DNA of 64,000 nucleotides from SSC3 sp963769585 (GTDB lineage Bacteria > Actinomycetota > Actinomycetes > Propionibacteriales > Nocardioidaceae). Under the pieces are notes generated by a model. That model was not told where the DNA came from. It saw only the letters and a list, made by a program, of their open reading frames with translations, and searched no databases. The translations under genes and the position numbers were made by a program. Shown one piece after another: positions 15,556 through 25,765 of the stretch; position 1 is the stretch's first letter, and every line of letters starts with the position of its first letter. The DNA lies in assembly GCA_963769585.1 (NCBI GenBank), contig CAVYMJ010000006.1:2294001-2358000 (forward strand), in the 5' to 3' direction.

Positions 15556-16058
15556 TAGAAGCCTGCCGTACGTCGGTTCTCGCCACGCACGGTCTTCCCC
15601 TTCTCGCGAGCCGTCTCGGCCAGGGCGGTCTGGTAGTCCACGATCTTGGCACGTAGAGACTCGTCTCCCGCGCCCAGGATGCGTACGGCGAGCAGCCCGG
15701 CATTCTTCGCGTTGCCGACCCCCACCGTTGCCACGGGGACCCCGCCCGGCATCTGCACGATGGAGAGCAGCGAGTCCATCCCGTCGAGGTAGCGCAGCGG
15801 GACCGGCACCCCGATCACCGGTAGCGGGGTCACCGACGCGAGCATTCCGGGCAGGTGAGCCGCCCCACCGGCACCGGCGATGATCACCTTCAACCCGCGG
15901 CCAGCGGCCTGCTTGCCGTAGGCGATCATGTCCTCGGGCATCCGGTGCGCCGAGACCACATCGGCCTCGTACGTGACGCCGAACTCGTCGAGCGCCTCCG
16001 CGGCCGCCTTCATCACCGGCCAGTCGGAGTCCGACCCCATCACGATGCCAACCGTCAC
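15555..16058 (-). CDS. purE: N5-carboxyaminoimidazole ribonucleotide mutase
   Basis: 167 residues, GTG start. Converts N5-CAIR to CAIR in de novo purine synthesis. Class I PurE signatures: IVMGSDSDWPVM, VVSAHRMPEDM with the catalytic His, IIAGAGGAAHLPGMLA and PVPLRYLDGMDSLLSIVQMP. Its start overlaps the PurK stop by 4 nt (GTGA), so the two pathway steps are translationally coupled, and the unstable intermediate can pass between them. Length is typical. Confidence 0.96.
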   Translation of the reverse strand: MTVGIVMGSDSDWPVMKAAAEALDEFGVTYEADVVSAHRMPEDMIAYGKQAAGRGLKVIIAGAGGAAHLPGMLASVTPLPVIGVPVPLRYLDGMDSLLSIVQMPGGVPVATVGVGNAKNAGLLAVRILGAGDESLRAKIVDYQTALAETAREKGKTVRGENRRTAGF

Positions 16059-17233
16059 TCGGACTCATCTCCTAGGTCGCCGCGGAACCAGGCCGCGGCA
16101 TGCTGGGCTCGCTCGAGGACCTCGTCGAGGTCGTCGCCGTACGCGTTGACGTGGCCGACCTTGCGGCCGGGCTTGATCTCCTTGCCGTACAGGTGGACCT
16201 TCAGCCTCGGGTCCCGGGCGAAGGCATGCGGGTAGCCGTCGTACAGCCGTCCGGCGGTGCCGCCGAGGATGTTGACCATGACCGTCCAGGGTGCTCGCGC
16301 CTGCGGTGAGCCCAGCGGCAGGTCCATCACCGCTCGGAGGTGGTTCTCGAACTGGGAGGTGACGCAGCCGTCCTGGGTCCAGTGCCCGGTGTTGTGCGGG
16401 CGCATCGCGAGCTCGTTGACCAGGATGCGGCCGTCCTCGGTCTCGAAGAGCTCGACCGCCAGGATCCCGGTGACGTCGAGCGCGCCGGCCAGGCTCATCG
16501 CCACCTGCTGTGCCTCCAGCGCCAGCTCCGCGGAGAGGCCGGGGGCCGGCGCGATGACCTCCCAGCAGATGCCATCGCGCTGGACGGACTCGACGACCGG
16601 GTACGCCGCCACCTGTCCCGACGGGGAACGCGCCACCAGAGCGGAGAGCTCGCGCCGGAACTCCACCTTCTCCTCGGCGAGGACTGCTGTCCCGGACGCG
16701 GCAGCGGCGTCCAACGCCGCGCCAGCCTCAGCGCTGTCGGCGACGAACCACACGCCCTTGCCGTCGTACCCGCCTCGGCTGGTCTTCAACACGATGGGGT
16801 AGCCGCCCACCGAGGCGGCGAACCGGTCCACCTCGTCGGGCGTGGAGACGGTGCCGTGGCGCGGGCAGGGCACCCCGAGCTCGGAGAGTCTGGCCCGCAT
16901 CACTGCCTTGTCCTGGGCGTGCACCAGCGCGTCCGGGCCGGGGCGGCAGGCATGGCCCTCGGCGGTCAGGGTCCGAAGATGCTGGGTCGGCACGTGCTCA
17001 TGGTCGAACGTGACGACCGCGCAGCCTTCGGCGACCGCACGGAGGTCCTCCAGTGAGCGGTAGTCCCCGACCGTCGAGTCAGGGATGACCTGGGCAGCTG
17101 AGACGTGTGGCCCCTCGGCCAGGAGACGAAGCGGGAGGCCGAGCCCGACGGCCGACTGGGCCATCATGCGGGCCAGCTGGCCTCCGCCGATGATGGCGAG
17201 CACCGGAGACTCGTCAGCGTGGGGCGTCGGCAC
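16055..17233 (-). CDS. purK: N5-carboxyaminoimidazole ribonucleotide synthase
   Basis: 392 residues from GTG 17233. ATP-grasp enzyme that carboxylates AIR with bicarbonate. Signatures: LAIIGGGQLARMMA, PDSTVGDYRS, FDHEHVP, VLKTSRGGYDGKGVWFV, and metal-binding EDGRILVNELAMRPHNTGHWT. First gene of the purK-purE-rnhA unit. TAGGCT (17246-17241) lies 7 nt before the GTG, pointing to leaderless transcription. Confidence 0.96.
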   Translation of the reverse strand: MPTPHADESPVLAIIGGGQLARMMAQSAVGLGLPLRLLAEGPHVSAAQVIPDSTVGDYRSLEDLRAVAEGCAVVTFDHEHVPTQHLRTLTAEGHACRPGPDALVHAQDKAVMRARLSELGVPCPRHGTVSTPDEVDRFAASVGGYPIVLKTSRGGYDGKGVWFVADSAEAGAALDAAAASGTAVLAEEKVEFRRELSALVARSPSGQVAAYPVVESVQRDGICWEVIAPAPGLSAELALEAQQVAMSLAGALDVTGILAVELFETEDGRILVNELAMRPHNTGHWTQDGCVTSQFENHLRAVMDLPLGSPQARAPWTVMVNILGGTAGRLYDGYPHAFARDPRLKVHLYGKEIKPGRKVGHVNAYGDDLDEVLERAQHAAAWFRGDLGDESE

Positions 17234-17246
17234 GGCCCCCAGCCTA
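17231..17246 (-). promoter_or_regulatory. Leaderless -10 element of purK
   Basis: TAGGCT on the minus strand, 7-nt gap, then GTG. Supports GTG 17233 as the start. Confidence 0.5.
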
Positions 17247-17255
17247 GTGAGTAGG

Positions 17256-17594
17256 TCAGACCGCCCGTGCTGTCGGGTCCATCGCGTGTGCCGGCGGCTG
17301 GGTCTCGAATCGCAGGCCGCGTCCGCGGATCGTGGTGATCAGGTGAGGGTGCCGGGTGTCGTCGCCGAGCTTGCGGCGCACCCACCCGAGATGGACGTCG
17401 ATCGTCTTGGCCGACGTCCAGAAGTTGGTATGCCAAACGTCTCGCATGAGGTCCTCACGCGAGACGATGTCTCCGGCCCTACTGATCAACGCGTGGAGTA
17501 GCTCGAACTCTTTGTTGGAGAGTCGAATTTCCACCCCGTCACGCCAGACCCTGCGGGCAACAGGGTCCACATCCACCCCCTGGACACTGTGCAT
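17256..17594 (-). CDS. Orphan OmpR/PhoB-type winged-helix protein
   Basis: 112 residues from ATG 17594; an ATG at 17630 would add 12 residues, but TACTCT lies 7 nt before 17594. The protein is just a Trans_reg_C winged helix: VEIRLSNKEFELLHALIS, IVSREDLMRDVW, TIDVHLGWVRRKLG and ITTIRGRGLRFE. There is no receiver domain and no kinase nearby, so it either binds DNA constitutively or responds through another protein. It lies just upstream of purK on the same strand, 22 bp away, without overlapping. Confidence 0.78.
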   Translation of the reverse strand: MHSVQGVDVDPVARRVWRDGVEIRLSNKEFELLHALISRAGDIVSREDLMRDVWHTNFWTSAKTIDVHLGWVRRKLGDDTRHPHLITTIRGRGLRFETQPPAHAMDPTARAV

Positions 17595-17607
17595 ACCCGC
17601 AAGAGTA
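17592..17607 (-). promoter_or_regulatory. Leaderless -10 element of the winged-helix gene
   Basis: TACTCT (17607-17602, minus strand) is followed after 7 nt by ATG. Confidence 0.45.
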
Positions 17608-17737
17608 TTCGGACAAATCGGACACAGCATCCCGGAGTGCGAAGATTGACCCGAAGGGACTACACCAGGTAGCCCCTATTCGGAGGGCTGAGCCATCCCA
17701 GGTGGCCTGCCTGCCCGTTTCCGGGCGGCGCTGCCCC

Positions 17738-18739
17738 TCAGAGGCGCCGGACCGCGATCGGCTCCAGCACCCCGAACCCTCGGACCGGGCGTGCGGTGAG
17801 GGCGCGAGATTCGTACCTGTCGTCTGGCAGCTGAGCGGCCGTCACGTCATCGGTGATGACCCGGTTACGCCGGGCGATCGCGGTCAGCCGGGCGGCGAGG
17901 TTCACCGGCGGTCCGAAGACGTCGCCGAAGCGCAGGATCACCGGTCCGGTGGCGATCCCCAGGGACACGTCAGGCAGCCGGGCGTCGTCGCCGATCACGT
18001 CGATGATCGCGTGGGCGATGTCCATTCCGGCCTCCGCGTCGTCGGTCACGAAGAGCACCGAGTCGCCCAGGGTCTTGATCACCCGCCCGCCGAGGCTGGT
18101 CACCACATCGGTGGCTCGGGTCTCGAAGATCTCCACCAGCTCGCCGATCCGGTCGTCATCGAGCTCGTTGGACAAGGCGCTGAACTGCACGATGTCGGCG
18201 AAGCCCACCGTGCTGGTCACCGCGTGCAGCTGGTCGCCCAGCTCGCGCACCGACGAGATCCGGTCGACGGCAGCGCGCAGGTGCCTCTTCCAGGCGTAGA
18301 CGACCAGCTGCTCGAAGGCCTCGCCCAGGGAGTCGGCAAGGAGGTTCGCGGTGCGGTACCGGCTGCCCGTCGCGTCCGGAGAGGCCTCGATCTCCTCGAT
18401 GAGTGACGCCAGCGTGCTCACCTGCCAGTCGGCCAGGCGGGCCATCGTCTGGCCCACCGCCCGGGCCAGCCGTACTTCGGTGTCCACGTCGAGGAGGCCG
18501 CTGCGGGTGCCGGCGCGCATCACCTCGATCGCGGCCAGGTCATGGTCGTTGAAGACCGGCTCCTCCCCCTCAGGGAGGGCGAAACCCAGCGAGCGCCACA
18601 GCCGCCGTACGACGTCGGCGGGAACCCCGGTCTTGGCAGCCGCATCGGCCACGGAGAAGGCCGGCTGCTGTCCGAGCAGGTGGACCTCGAGCAGGGCGCG
18701 GCTCTCCTGGTCACCTTGCTCGGCGCTGTCTCCCGGCAT
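17738..18739 (-). CDS. Class III adenylate cyclase with N-terminal regulatory domain
   Basis: 333 residues. Residues about 15-160 look like the helical regulatory domain of Rv1264-type cyclases (VADAAAKTGVPADVVRRLWRSLG and following helices), a module that gives pH control in M. tuberculosis Rv1264. Residues about 175-333 are the catalytic domain with metal Asp in GFADIVQFSAL and LGDSVLFV, Lys in VIKTLGDS, and the transition-state Asn/Arg in VNLAARL. All catalytic residues are present, so cAMP synthesis is likely. Ends 3 nt from the start of no other gene; the PH-domain gene precedes it on the same strand by 3 bp. Confidence 0.9.
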   Translation of the reverse strand: MPGDSAEQGDQESRALLEVHLLGQQPAFSVADAAAKTGVPADVVRRLWRSLGFALPEGEEPVFNDHDLAAIEVMRAGTRSGLLDVDTEVRLARAVGQTMARLADWQVSTLASLIEEIEASPDATGSRYRTANLLADSLGEAFEQLVVYAWKRHLRAAVDRISSVRELGDQLHAVTSTVGFADIVQFSALSNELDDDRIGELVEIFETRATDVVTSLGGRVIKTLGDSVLFVTDDAEAGMDIAHAIIDVIGDDARLPDVSLGIATGPVILRFGDVFGPPVNLAARLTAIARRNRVITDDVTAAQLPDDRYESRALTARPVRGFGVLEPIAVRRL

Positions 18740-18742
18740 GCG

Positions 18743-19273
18743 TCAGGTTCCGTCGTCGAGACGCTTCAGCTCCGGGTCGGCGTGCTCACGCTCGATCCCG
18801 CCATGCAGGAGGTTGGCGATCTTGAGCTGCACTTCCTCCACCCGCGGGATGTCGTGCAGGCGGACCCTCTGCTCGCTGGCATCGGCCAGGATCAGAGTGC
18901 CGCAGCGCAGCATCCGGTCGATGACCCCTCGCTCGCTGGCCACGTCGCTGATGCGCGGCATCGGGATGTCGTGGCCCCGCCGGGTCAGGATGCCGGTCCG
19001 GGTGATGAGCCGACGGTTGGTGACGGTGTACTCGGTGGTCAGCCACTTGAGGAACGGGATCAGCACCCAGCCGACGACCACCACAGCAGCGAGCACCCAG
19101 ATCGCGATCCTCAGCGGCTTCTCCATCGAACCGCCCACGATGGCGGAGAGGAAGCCGGCCAGCCCCATGGTCACGATCAGGATCAGAGCGGGCAGCAGCA
19201 TCGCCTTGAGATGCGTTCTGGTGGAGAGGACGATGTGCTCGTCGGGACCCAGGAGCTTCTGCGAGATGACCAC
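18743..19273 (-). CDS. PH domain-containing membrane protein (bPH2)
   Basis: 176 residues, GTG start. Two hydrophobic segments (about 24-45 and 56-75) are followed by a bacterial PH-like domain typical of YdbS/YdbT proteins: TEYTVTNRRLITRTGILTRR, DIPMPRISDVASERG and LILADAS. Function is not settled. It matches the place of Rv3278c next to birA in M. tuberculosis. Same strand as and 3 bp upstream of the cyclase gene, so probably cotranscribed. Confidence 0.85.
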   Translation of the reverse strand: MVISQKLLGPDEHIVLSTRTHLKAMLLPALILIVTMGLAGFLSAIVGGSMEKPLRIAIWVLAAVVVVGWVLIPFLKWLTTEYTVTNRRLITRTGILTRRGHDIPMPRISDVASERGVIDRMLRCGTLILADASEQRVRLHDIPRVEEVQLKIANLLHGGIEREHADPELKRLDDGT

Positions 19274-19294
19274 GCACAGATCATGGCATGCGGC

Positions 19295-20077
19295 CTACCG
19301 CACGTGAACGACATCGCCAGCGCCGACTGCCACGCGGCCGCGGTCCGTGTCGAGCTCCAGCCGCCCGTCGGCGTCGACGTCCACGGCCAGCCCGGTCACC
19401 GACTCGCCATCCGGCAGGCTGACCTGGACGGCCTTCCCGAGCGTCTCGCAGCTGGCCCGGTAGGCCGCGCGCAGCGACTCGGAGCCTCCCCAGCGCTCCA
19501 GGGTCGACGCGAGCTCGCCGAGCACCGCTACCAGGAGGGCTCCCCGGTCCACCTCGGCACCGGCTATCGCCAGGGAGGTCGCTGTCGGGACGGGCAGCTC
19601 CTCGGCGGTGGTGGACACGTTGATGCCGACCCCGATGACCGCCGCAGGGCCGGCCGGAGTGTCGACCCTCTCGAGCAGGATGCCCGCCACCTTCTGCCCG
19701 TCGACCAGCACGTCGTTGGGCCACTTGAGCGCCACCGTGGTCAGGGTCGTGGTCCGTCGTACCGCCTGGACGACGGCCAGGCCCGTCAACAGCGGCAGCC
19801 AGGGCCAGCGTGACCCGTCGACGGTCGGCCGGGTCAGCACGGAGAACGTCAACGCCGCGCGGGCGGGTGTCTCCCAGGTGCGGTCGAGCCTGCCACGGCC
19901 GGCTGTCTGGTGCTCGGCGACGATCACCAGGCCCGACTCCTCGCCGGCCCGTGCTCGCGCGGCAGCGTCGGCGTTGGTCGACCTCGTCTCGTCGACGACC
20001 TCTACCCGCCAGAAGTGGGTGCGATCGGCAACAGCCGAGGGGTCGAGGGGTGGGCGGCGAGTCGCGGGAGAGCTCAT
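19295..20077 (-). CDS. birA: Biotin-[acetyl-CoA carboxylase] ligase
   Basis: 260 residues from ATG 20077. Attaches biotin to carboxyl carrier domains. Signatures: ETRSTNADA, biotin/ATP loop TAGRGRLDRTWETPA (GRGR motif), LKWPNDVLV, KVAGILLE and a C-terminal SH3-like domain (VSLPDGESVTG to GDVVHVR). It lacks the N-terminal DNA-binding domain of E. coli BirA, so it is a monofunctional ligase. Divergent from accD5 with 43 bp between starts; its substrate is probably the AccA3 carrier domain encoded at 31202-32983. Confidence 0.95.
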   Translation of the reverse strand: MSSPATRRPPLDPSAVADRTHFWRVEVVDETRSTNADAAARARAGEESGLVIVAEHQTAGRGRLDRTWETPARAALTFSVLTRPTVDGSRWPWLPLLTGLAVVQAVRRTTTLTTVALKWPNDVLVDGQKVAGILLERVDTPAGPAAVIGVGINVSTTAEELPVPTATSLAIAGAEVDRGALLVAVLGELASTLERWGGSESLRAAYRASCETLGKAVQVSLPDGESVTGLAVDVDADGRLELDTDRGRVAVGAGDVVHVR

Positions 20078-20104
20078 AGGCACTACATTGGCGCAGGTTC
20101 GACT

Positions 20105-20110
20105 AGGAGG
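20105..20110 (+). promoter_or_regulatory. Ribosome binding site fixing the accD5 GTG start
   Basis: AGGAGG lies 10 nt before GTG 20121; the open frame continues far upstream antisense to birA, so this site decides the start. Confidence 0.75.
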
Positions 20111-20120
20111 CGAGTACCCA

Positions 20121-21724
<1,604 letters not shown>

Positions 21725-21728
<4 letters not shown>

Positions 21729-21943
21729 GCACCGAGCCCGACGCCCGACCGCTGGTCCTGATCTCTTCGGCTGCCACGGCCGAGGAGATCGCCGCTGTCG
21801 TCGCCGTCCTCCAGTCGGTGTCAGCCGGGAGCACCGAGCCCGAGCCGCGCACGAGATCGGAGTGGTCCTCTCCGCACCGCCTGGTGCGCCGGGCGTACCG
21901 GCACGGCGTCGGAGGCTGGCGGTCCAGCGCTCTCCCCGGCTAG
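21725..21943 (+). CDS. accE5: Acyl-CoA carboxylase epsilon subunit
   Basis: 72 residues from GTG 21725, overlapping the accD5 stop by 4 nt (GTGA). Small actinobacterial epsilon subunits hold the alpha and beta subunits together. Recognised by position, size and the conserved C-terminal W-S-x-P-x-R-L-V-R-R and GVGGWRSSALPG segment. An N-terminal strand/helix (LVLISSAATAEEIAAVVAVL) resembles other epsilon chains. Confidence 0.85.
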
Positions 21944-21981
21944 AAACGGCCCGGCCGTGTACCCGTCCGGGATCCGGTTTG

Positions 21982-21996
21982 TAGGGTGACGCCGTG
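21982..21996 (+). promoter_or_regulatory. Leaderless -10 element of the DUF885 gene
   Basis: TAGGGT at 21982-21987, 6-nt gap, GTG at 21994. Confidence 0.5.
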
Positions 21997-23676
21997 ACTC
22001 CTGCGCACCGCCCTGTGGACGCCCTCTGCGACGCCTTCGTGGAGGACTACGCCGCACTCGACCCGATCTCGGCCACCGGGATGGGTGTCCCGGGCTACGA
22101 GGACAAGCTTCCCGATCTCTCGCCCGAGGGGTATGAGGCCCGGGAGTCGCTCGAACGGCGCGCGCACGCCGCGGTCGGGAGCGCGGTCCCGGCCGACGAG
22201 CGCGAGCGCAGCGCCAAGGAGGCCTTCCTGGAGCGGTCTGACCTCCAGCTCGAGCAGTACGCCACCCGCCTGCCGCGCTACCGGATGTCGGTCACCGGCA
22301 GCGACCTCCACGGTCTGCGGGCCTGCTTCGACCAGATGGACACCTCCTCCGAGCAAGGCTGGTGCGACATCGACAGCCGCCTGGCCGCTGTACCCGCGAC
22401 GCTGGCCGGCTACCGGAGGACGCTGCTGGAGGAGGCGGCCCTCGGGAACGTCTCGGCCAGCCGGCTGATCGGCGAGGCTGCCGCCCAGGTCGCCTCCTGG
22501 ACGGGACAGACCGGCTCCAGCCCGGGCGTCTTCTCGATGCTGGTGCAGGACGCTCCCGACGGGTCCCTCAAGCCCCAGCTCCTGCGGCACGCCGACGCGG
22601 CCACCCAGGCCTTCGCGGAGTTCGGGGCCTTCCTCGAGCATGACCTTGCACCTCGCGGTGTCCCGAAGGAGGCGGTCGGTCGCGAGCGCTATGCGCTGGA
22701 GTCACGGATGTTCCTCGGCGCCACCGTCGACCTGGACGAGACCTACGCCTGGGGCTGGGACGAGCTGGGCCGGATCGAGGACGAGATGGCGCGCGTGGCG
22801 CACCTGATCGTTCCCGGAGGCTCGGTGGACGACGCCGTGGCGGCGCTCGACGCCGAGCCGAGCCGCAGCCTGCCGACCAAGGAGGCCTTCCGTGACTGGA
22901 TGCAGGGGCTGGCCGACCAGACCCTGAACGACCTGGCCGACGTGCACTTCGACATCCCCGAGCCGGCCCGCCGGATCGAGTGCATGATCGCGCCGACCAC
23001 CGACGGAAGCGTCTACTACACCCAGCCGAACGAGGACTTCACCCGCCCGGGCCGGATGTGGTGGTCGGTGCCCGAGGAGACCTCCAGCTTCTCCACCTGG
23101 CGGGAGGTGACCACGGTGTACCACGAGGGCGTCCCCGGTCATCACCTGCAGATCGCGCAGACGATCCTGCGCCACGACCTGCTTAACCGCTGGCAGCGTC
23201 AGATGTGCTGGGTCTCGGGCAGCGGAGAGGGCTGGGCCCTGTACGCCGAGCGGTTGATGGACGAGCTCGGCTACCTCCAGGACCCGGGCAACAGGCTCGG
23301 CATGCTCGACATGCAGGCGTTCCGTGCCTGCCGGGTGATCGTGGACATCGGCATGCACCTGGAGCTGAAGGTTCCCTCGGACAACCGGTACGGCTTCCAG
23401 CCGGGCGAGCCGTGGACCCCGGCGATGGGCTATGAGTTCATGCGGGCGCACACCCGGACCAGCGACGCGGAGCTCCGCTACGAGGTGAGCCGCTACCTCG
23501 GCTGGCCGGGTCAGGCGCCGTCGTACAAGGTGGGCGAGCGCCTCTGGCTCCAGGCGAGGGAGAACGCAAAGGCCCGGGCCGGCTCCACGTGGGACCTCAA
23601 GGCCTTCCACAGCGCTGCGCTCAACCTCGGCGCGATCGGGCTGGACCCCCTCACCGCGGCGCTCGAACGCCTGTGA
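21994..23676 (+). CDS. DUF885 family zinc-peptidase-like protein
   Basis: 560 residues, GTG start. Helical DUF885 protein with the zincin motif H377-E-G-V-P-G-H-H383 and downstream GEGWALYAERL, where the Glu would complete a metal site as in gluzincins. No signal peptide, so cytosolic. Reaction is not established for the family; the motif predicts a metallopeptidase. Inserted between accE5 and maf compared with M. tuberculosis. Its TGA overlaps the maf GTG. Confidence 0.88.
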   Translation: MTPAHRPVDALCDAFVEDYAALDPISATGMGVPGYEDKLPDLSPEGYEARESLERRAHAAVGSAVPADERERSAKEAFLERSDLQLEQYATRLPRYRMSVTGSDLHGLRACFDQMDTSSEQGWCDIDSRLAAVPATLAGYRRTLLEEAALGNVSASRLIGEAAAQVASWTGQTGSSPGVFSMLVQDAPDGSLKPQLLRHADAATQAFAEFGAFLEHDLAPRGVPKEAVGRERYALESRMFLGATVDLDETYAWGWDELGRIEDEMARVAHLIVPGGSVDDAVAALDAEPSRSLPTKEAFRDWMQGLADQTLNDLADVHFDIPEPARRIECMIAPTTDGSVYYTQPNEDFTRPGRMWWSVPEETSSFSTWREVTTVYHEGVPGHHLQIAQTILRHDLLNRWQRQMCWVSGSGEGWALYAERLMDELGYLQDPGNRLGMLDMQAFRACRVIVDIGMHLELKVPSDNRYGFQPGEPWTPAMGYEFMRAHTRTSDAELRYEVSRYLGWPGQAPSYKVGERLWLQARENAKARAGSTWDLKAFHSAALNLGAIGLDPLTAALERL

Positions 23677-24266
23677 GAGTCGTCCTCGCCTCCCAGTCCC
23701 CTGCCCGGCTCGCCACGCTCCGGGCCGCCGGGCTGGATCCTGAGGTCGTCGTCTCCGGCGTGGACGAGTCCACCCTCGCTGTCGCGGACCCCGCAGAGGT
23801 GTCGGTCGCCCTGGCCCGGCTCAAGGCGCAGGCTGTAGCGGTGGCCTTCACCGACGCCTTGGTCATCGGCTGCGACTCGGTCCTGGAGTTCGAGGGGACC
23901 GTTCACGGCAAGCCCGGTAGCGCAGCCGTCGCCGCGCAGCGCTGGCGGGCGATGCGCGGGTCGTCGGGCGTCCTGCATACCGGGCACTGCGTCATCGACA
24001 CCCGGGACGGCCGCGTGGTGGCGCGGTCGGCCAAGACGGTCGTGCACTTCGCGAACCTCGGCGACGACGAGGTCGAGGCCTACGTCGCCACCGGCGAGCC
24101 GTTGCACGTGGCCGGTGCCTTCACGATCGACGGCCTCGGGGGTGCCTATGTCACGGGAATCGAGGGTGACCCGCACACCGTCGTAGGGATCGGGCTGCCG
24201 TTGCTGCGCGAGATGTGCGCCGAGCTCGGCGTCGCCTGGCACAGCCTGTGGACCGCGCAGACGTAG
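23673..24266 (+). CDS. maf: Maf-like nucleoside triphosphate pyrophosphatase
   Basis: 197 residues from GTG 23673. Hydrolyses non-canonical or methylated NTPs. Signatures: N-terminal VVLASQSPARLATLRAAG, VIGCDSVLEFEG, GKPGSAAVAA, RSAKTVVHF, and GEPLHVAGAFTIDGLGG. Length is normal. The GTG start is shared with the DUF885 stop codon, so it should be coupled. In M. tuberculosis the Rv3282 gene has the same position after accD5-accE5. Confidence 0.93.
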   Translation: MRVVLASQSPARLATLRAAGLDPEVVVSGVDESTLAVADPAEVSVALARLKAQAVAVAFTDALVIGCDSVLEFEGTVHGKPGSAAVAAQRWRAMRGSSGVLHTGHCVIDTRDGRVVARSAKTVVHFANLGDDEVEAYVATGEPLHVAGAFTIDGLGGAYVTGIEGDPHTVVGIGLPLLREMCAELGVAWHSLWTAQT

Positions 24267-24269
24267 TGC

Positions 24270-24746
24270 TCAGGAGCTGGCCCTGGCGCGGAGCCGGGCA
24301 GCCTTGTGCGGGTGCAGGAAGATGAACTTTCTCAGCGCCCAGAAGCGCGCGGCGGTGCCAAGGCCGAGCCCGACGACGTTGGCGGCGATGTTGTCGGCGA
24401 CCGGGTCGGACCGGTCCAGCAGGTAGCGGCTGAAGGTCAGACAGGCCAGCGGGATCGCCATCGACAGCGTGTTGATCACGAAGAACGCCAGCCGCCCACC
24501 AGCAAGGCCCACCGCCTCGCGGTGCTGGAAGGCCCAGGAGCGGCTCCCGCGGTAGCTGACGAACATGCCCACGGTGTTGGCGATCACGAACGCCAGCAAG
24601 GGCTGCTGCATCATCGGCCCGCCGTGCCTGCCTAGGTAGCCGTGGACCAGGCCGTTGAAGATCACCAGAGCCACAGCGGTGGCAACACCGCCGACCGCGA
24701 GGAACTTGGCGATCTCCGCAGACAAACGCTTCAGGCGGCGACCCAT
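24270..24746 (-). CDS. GtrA family membrane protein
   Basis: 158 residues with four hydrophobic segments. GtrA motifs: FLAVGGVATAVALVIFN, VIANTVGMFVSYRGSRSWAF and GLGLGTAARFWALRKFIF. GtrA proteins flip polyprenyl-linked sugars made by GtrB-type glycosyltransferases, and such a glycosyltransferase is encoded in the same operon (26703-27695). Own -10 TAGGCT lies 6 nt before the ATG, so it may also be transcribed separately. Confidence 0.85.
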   Translation of the reverse strand: MGRRLKRLSAEIAKFLAVGGVATAVALVIFNGLVHGYLGRHGGPMMQQPLLAFVIANTVGMFVSYRGSRSWAFQHREAVGLAGGRLAFFVINTLSMAIPLACLTFSRYLLDRSDPVADNIAANVVGLGLGTAARFWALRKFIFLHPHKAARLRARASS

Positions 24747-24758
24747 CCCCCAAGCCTA
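24744..24758 (-). promoter_or_regulatory. Leaderless -10 element of the gtrA-like gene
   Basis: TAGGCT (24758-24753, minus strand), 6-nt gap, ATG 24746. Confidence 0.45.
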
Positions 24759-24781
24759 GGTGGCACCCCCGGCGTGCCCGC

Positions 24782-25765
24782 CTACAGGCCCGACCGGAGC
24801 TTGAGCGGCTCCCACCAGGCTCGCTGCTCGGCGTACCACCGCACAGTGTCGGCGAGGCCGTCGGTGAAGCCGACGAGCGGCTTGTAGCCCAGCTCGTCGG
24901 AGATCTTGCCGATGTCCACCGAGTAGCGCAGGTCGTGACCCTTGCGGTCCTCGACCTTGACGACCCGGCTCCAGTCCGCTCCGCAGGCCTCGAGCAGCAG
25001 GCCGGTGAGCTCCTTGTTGGTCAGCTCGGTGCCGCCGCCGATGTTGTAGACCTCACCGGGACGCCCGCCCTCGACGACCAGGTGGATGCCACGGCAGTGG
25101 TCGTCGACGTGGAGCCAGTCGCGCACGTTGGCCCCTTCGCCGTACAGCGGGACCGTGCCGCCGTCCATCAGGTTGGTCACAAACAGCGGGATGACCTTCT
25201 CCGGGAACTGGTAAGGCCCGTAGTTGTTCGAGCATCGCGTGATGCAGACCGGGAGACCGTGCGTGCGGTAGTAGGCCCTGGCCAGCAGGTCGCTGCTGGC
25301 CTTGGAGGCCGAGTACGGCGAGTTCGGCTCCAAGGGCTGCTGCTCGTCCCAGCTGCCCTGGGGGATGGAGCCGTAGACCTCGTCGGTCGAGACGTGCACG
25401 AACTTCTCGACCCCGAGCCTCAGCGCCGAGTCCAGCAGAGTCTGGGTGCCGACCACGTTGGTCATCACGAAGTCAGCCGCACCCAGGATCGACCGGTCGA
25501 CGTGGCTCTCGGCGGCGAAGTGCACGACCACGTCCGCCTCTGCGACGAGCTGGTCGGCAAGGCGGGGGTCGAGGATGTCGCCCTCGACGAAGCGGAGCCG
25601 GCTGTCGCCGCGCACCGGCTCGAGGTTGGCCAGGTTTCCGGCGTAGGTGAGCTTGTCGAGCACGGTGACCTGCTCGGGCGCGGTCAGCCCCCACGCGTCG
25701 CCGAGCAGCGAACGAACGTAGTGGCTGCCGATGAAGCCAGCACCCCCAGTGACCAGGATCTTCAT
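24782..25765 (-). CDS. rmlB: dTDP-glucose 4,6-dehydratase
   Basis: 327 residues. Extended SDR making dTDP-4-keto-6-deoxyglucose, entry to rhamnose and other deoxysugars. Signatures: LVTGGAGFIGSHYVRSLL, HFAAESHVDRSI, VSTDEVYG, catalytic YSASKAS, RCSNNYGPYQFPEK and VRDWLHVDDHCRGI. Its ATG overlaps the stop of the upstream epimerase (ATGA). No rmlA, rmlC or rmlD in the window, so the rest of the pathway is elsewhere. Confidence 0.95.
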   Translation of the reverse strand: MKILVTGGAGFIGSHYVRSLLGDAWGLTAPEQVTVLDKLTYAGNLANLEPVRGDSRLRFVEGDILDPRLADQLVAEADVVVHFAAESHVDRSILGAADFVMTNVVGTQTLLDSALRLGVEKFVHVSTDEVYGSIPQGSWDEQQPLEPNSPYSASKASSDLLARAYYRTHGLPVCITRCSNNYGPYQFPEKVIPLFVTNLMDGGTVPLYGEGANVRDWLHVDDHCRGIHLVVEGGRPGEVYNIGGGTELTNKELTGLLLEACGADWSRVVKVEDRKGHDLRYSVDIGKISDELGYKPLVGFTDGLADTVRWYAEQRAWWEPLKLRSGL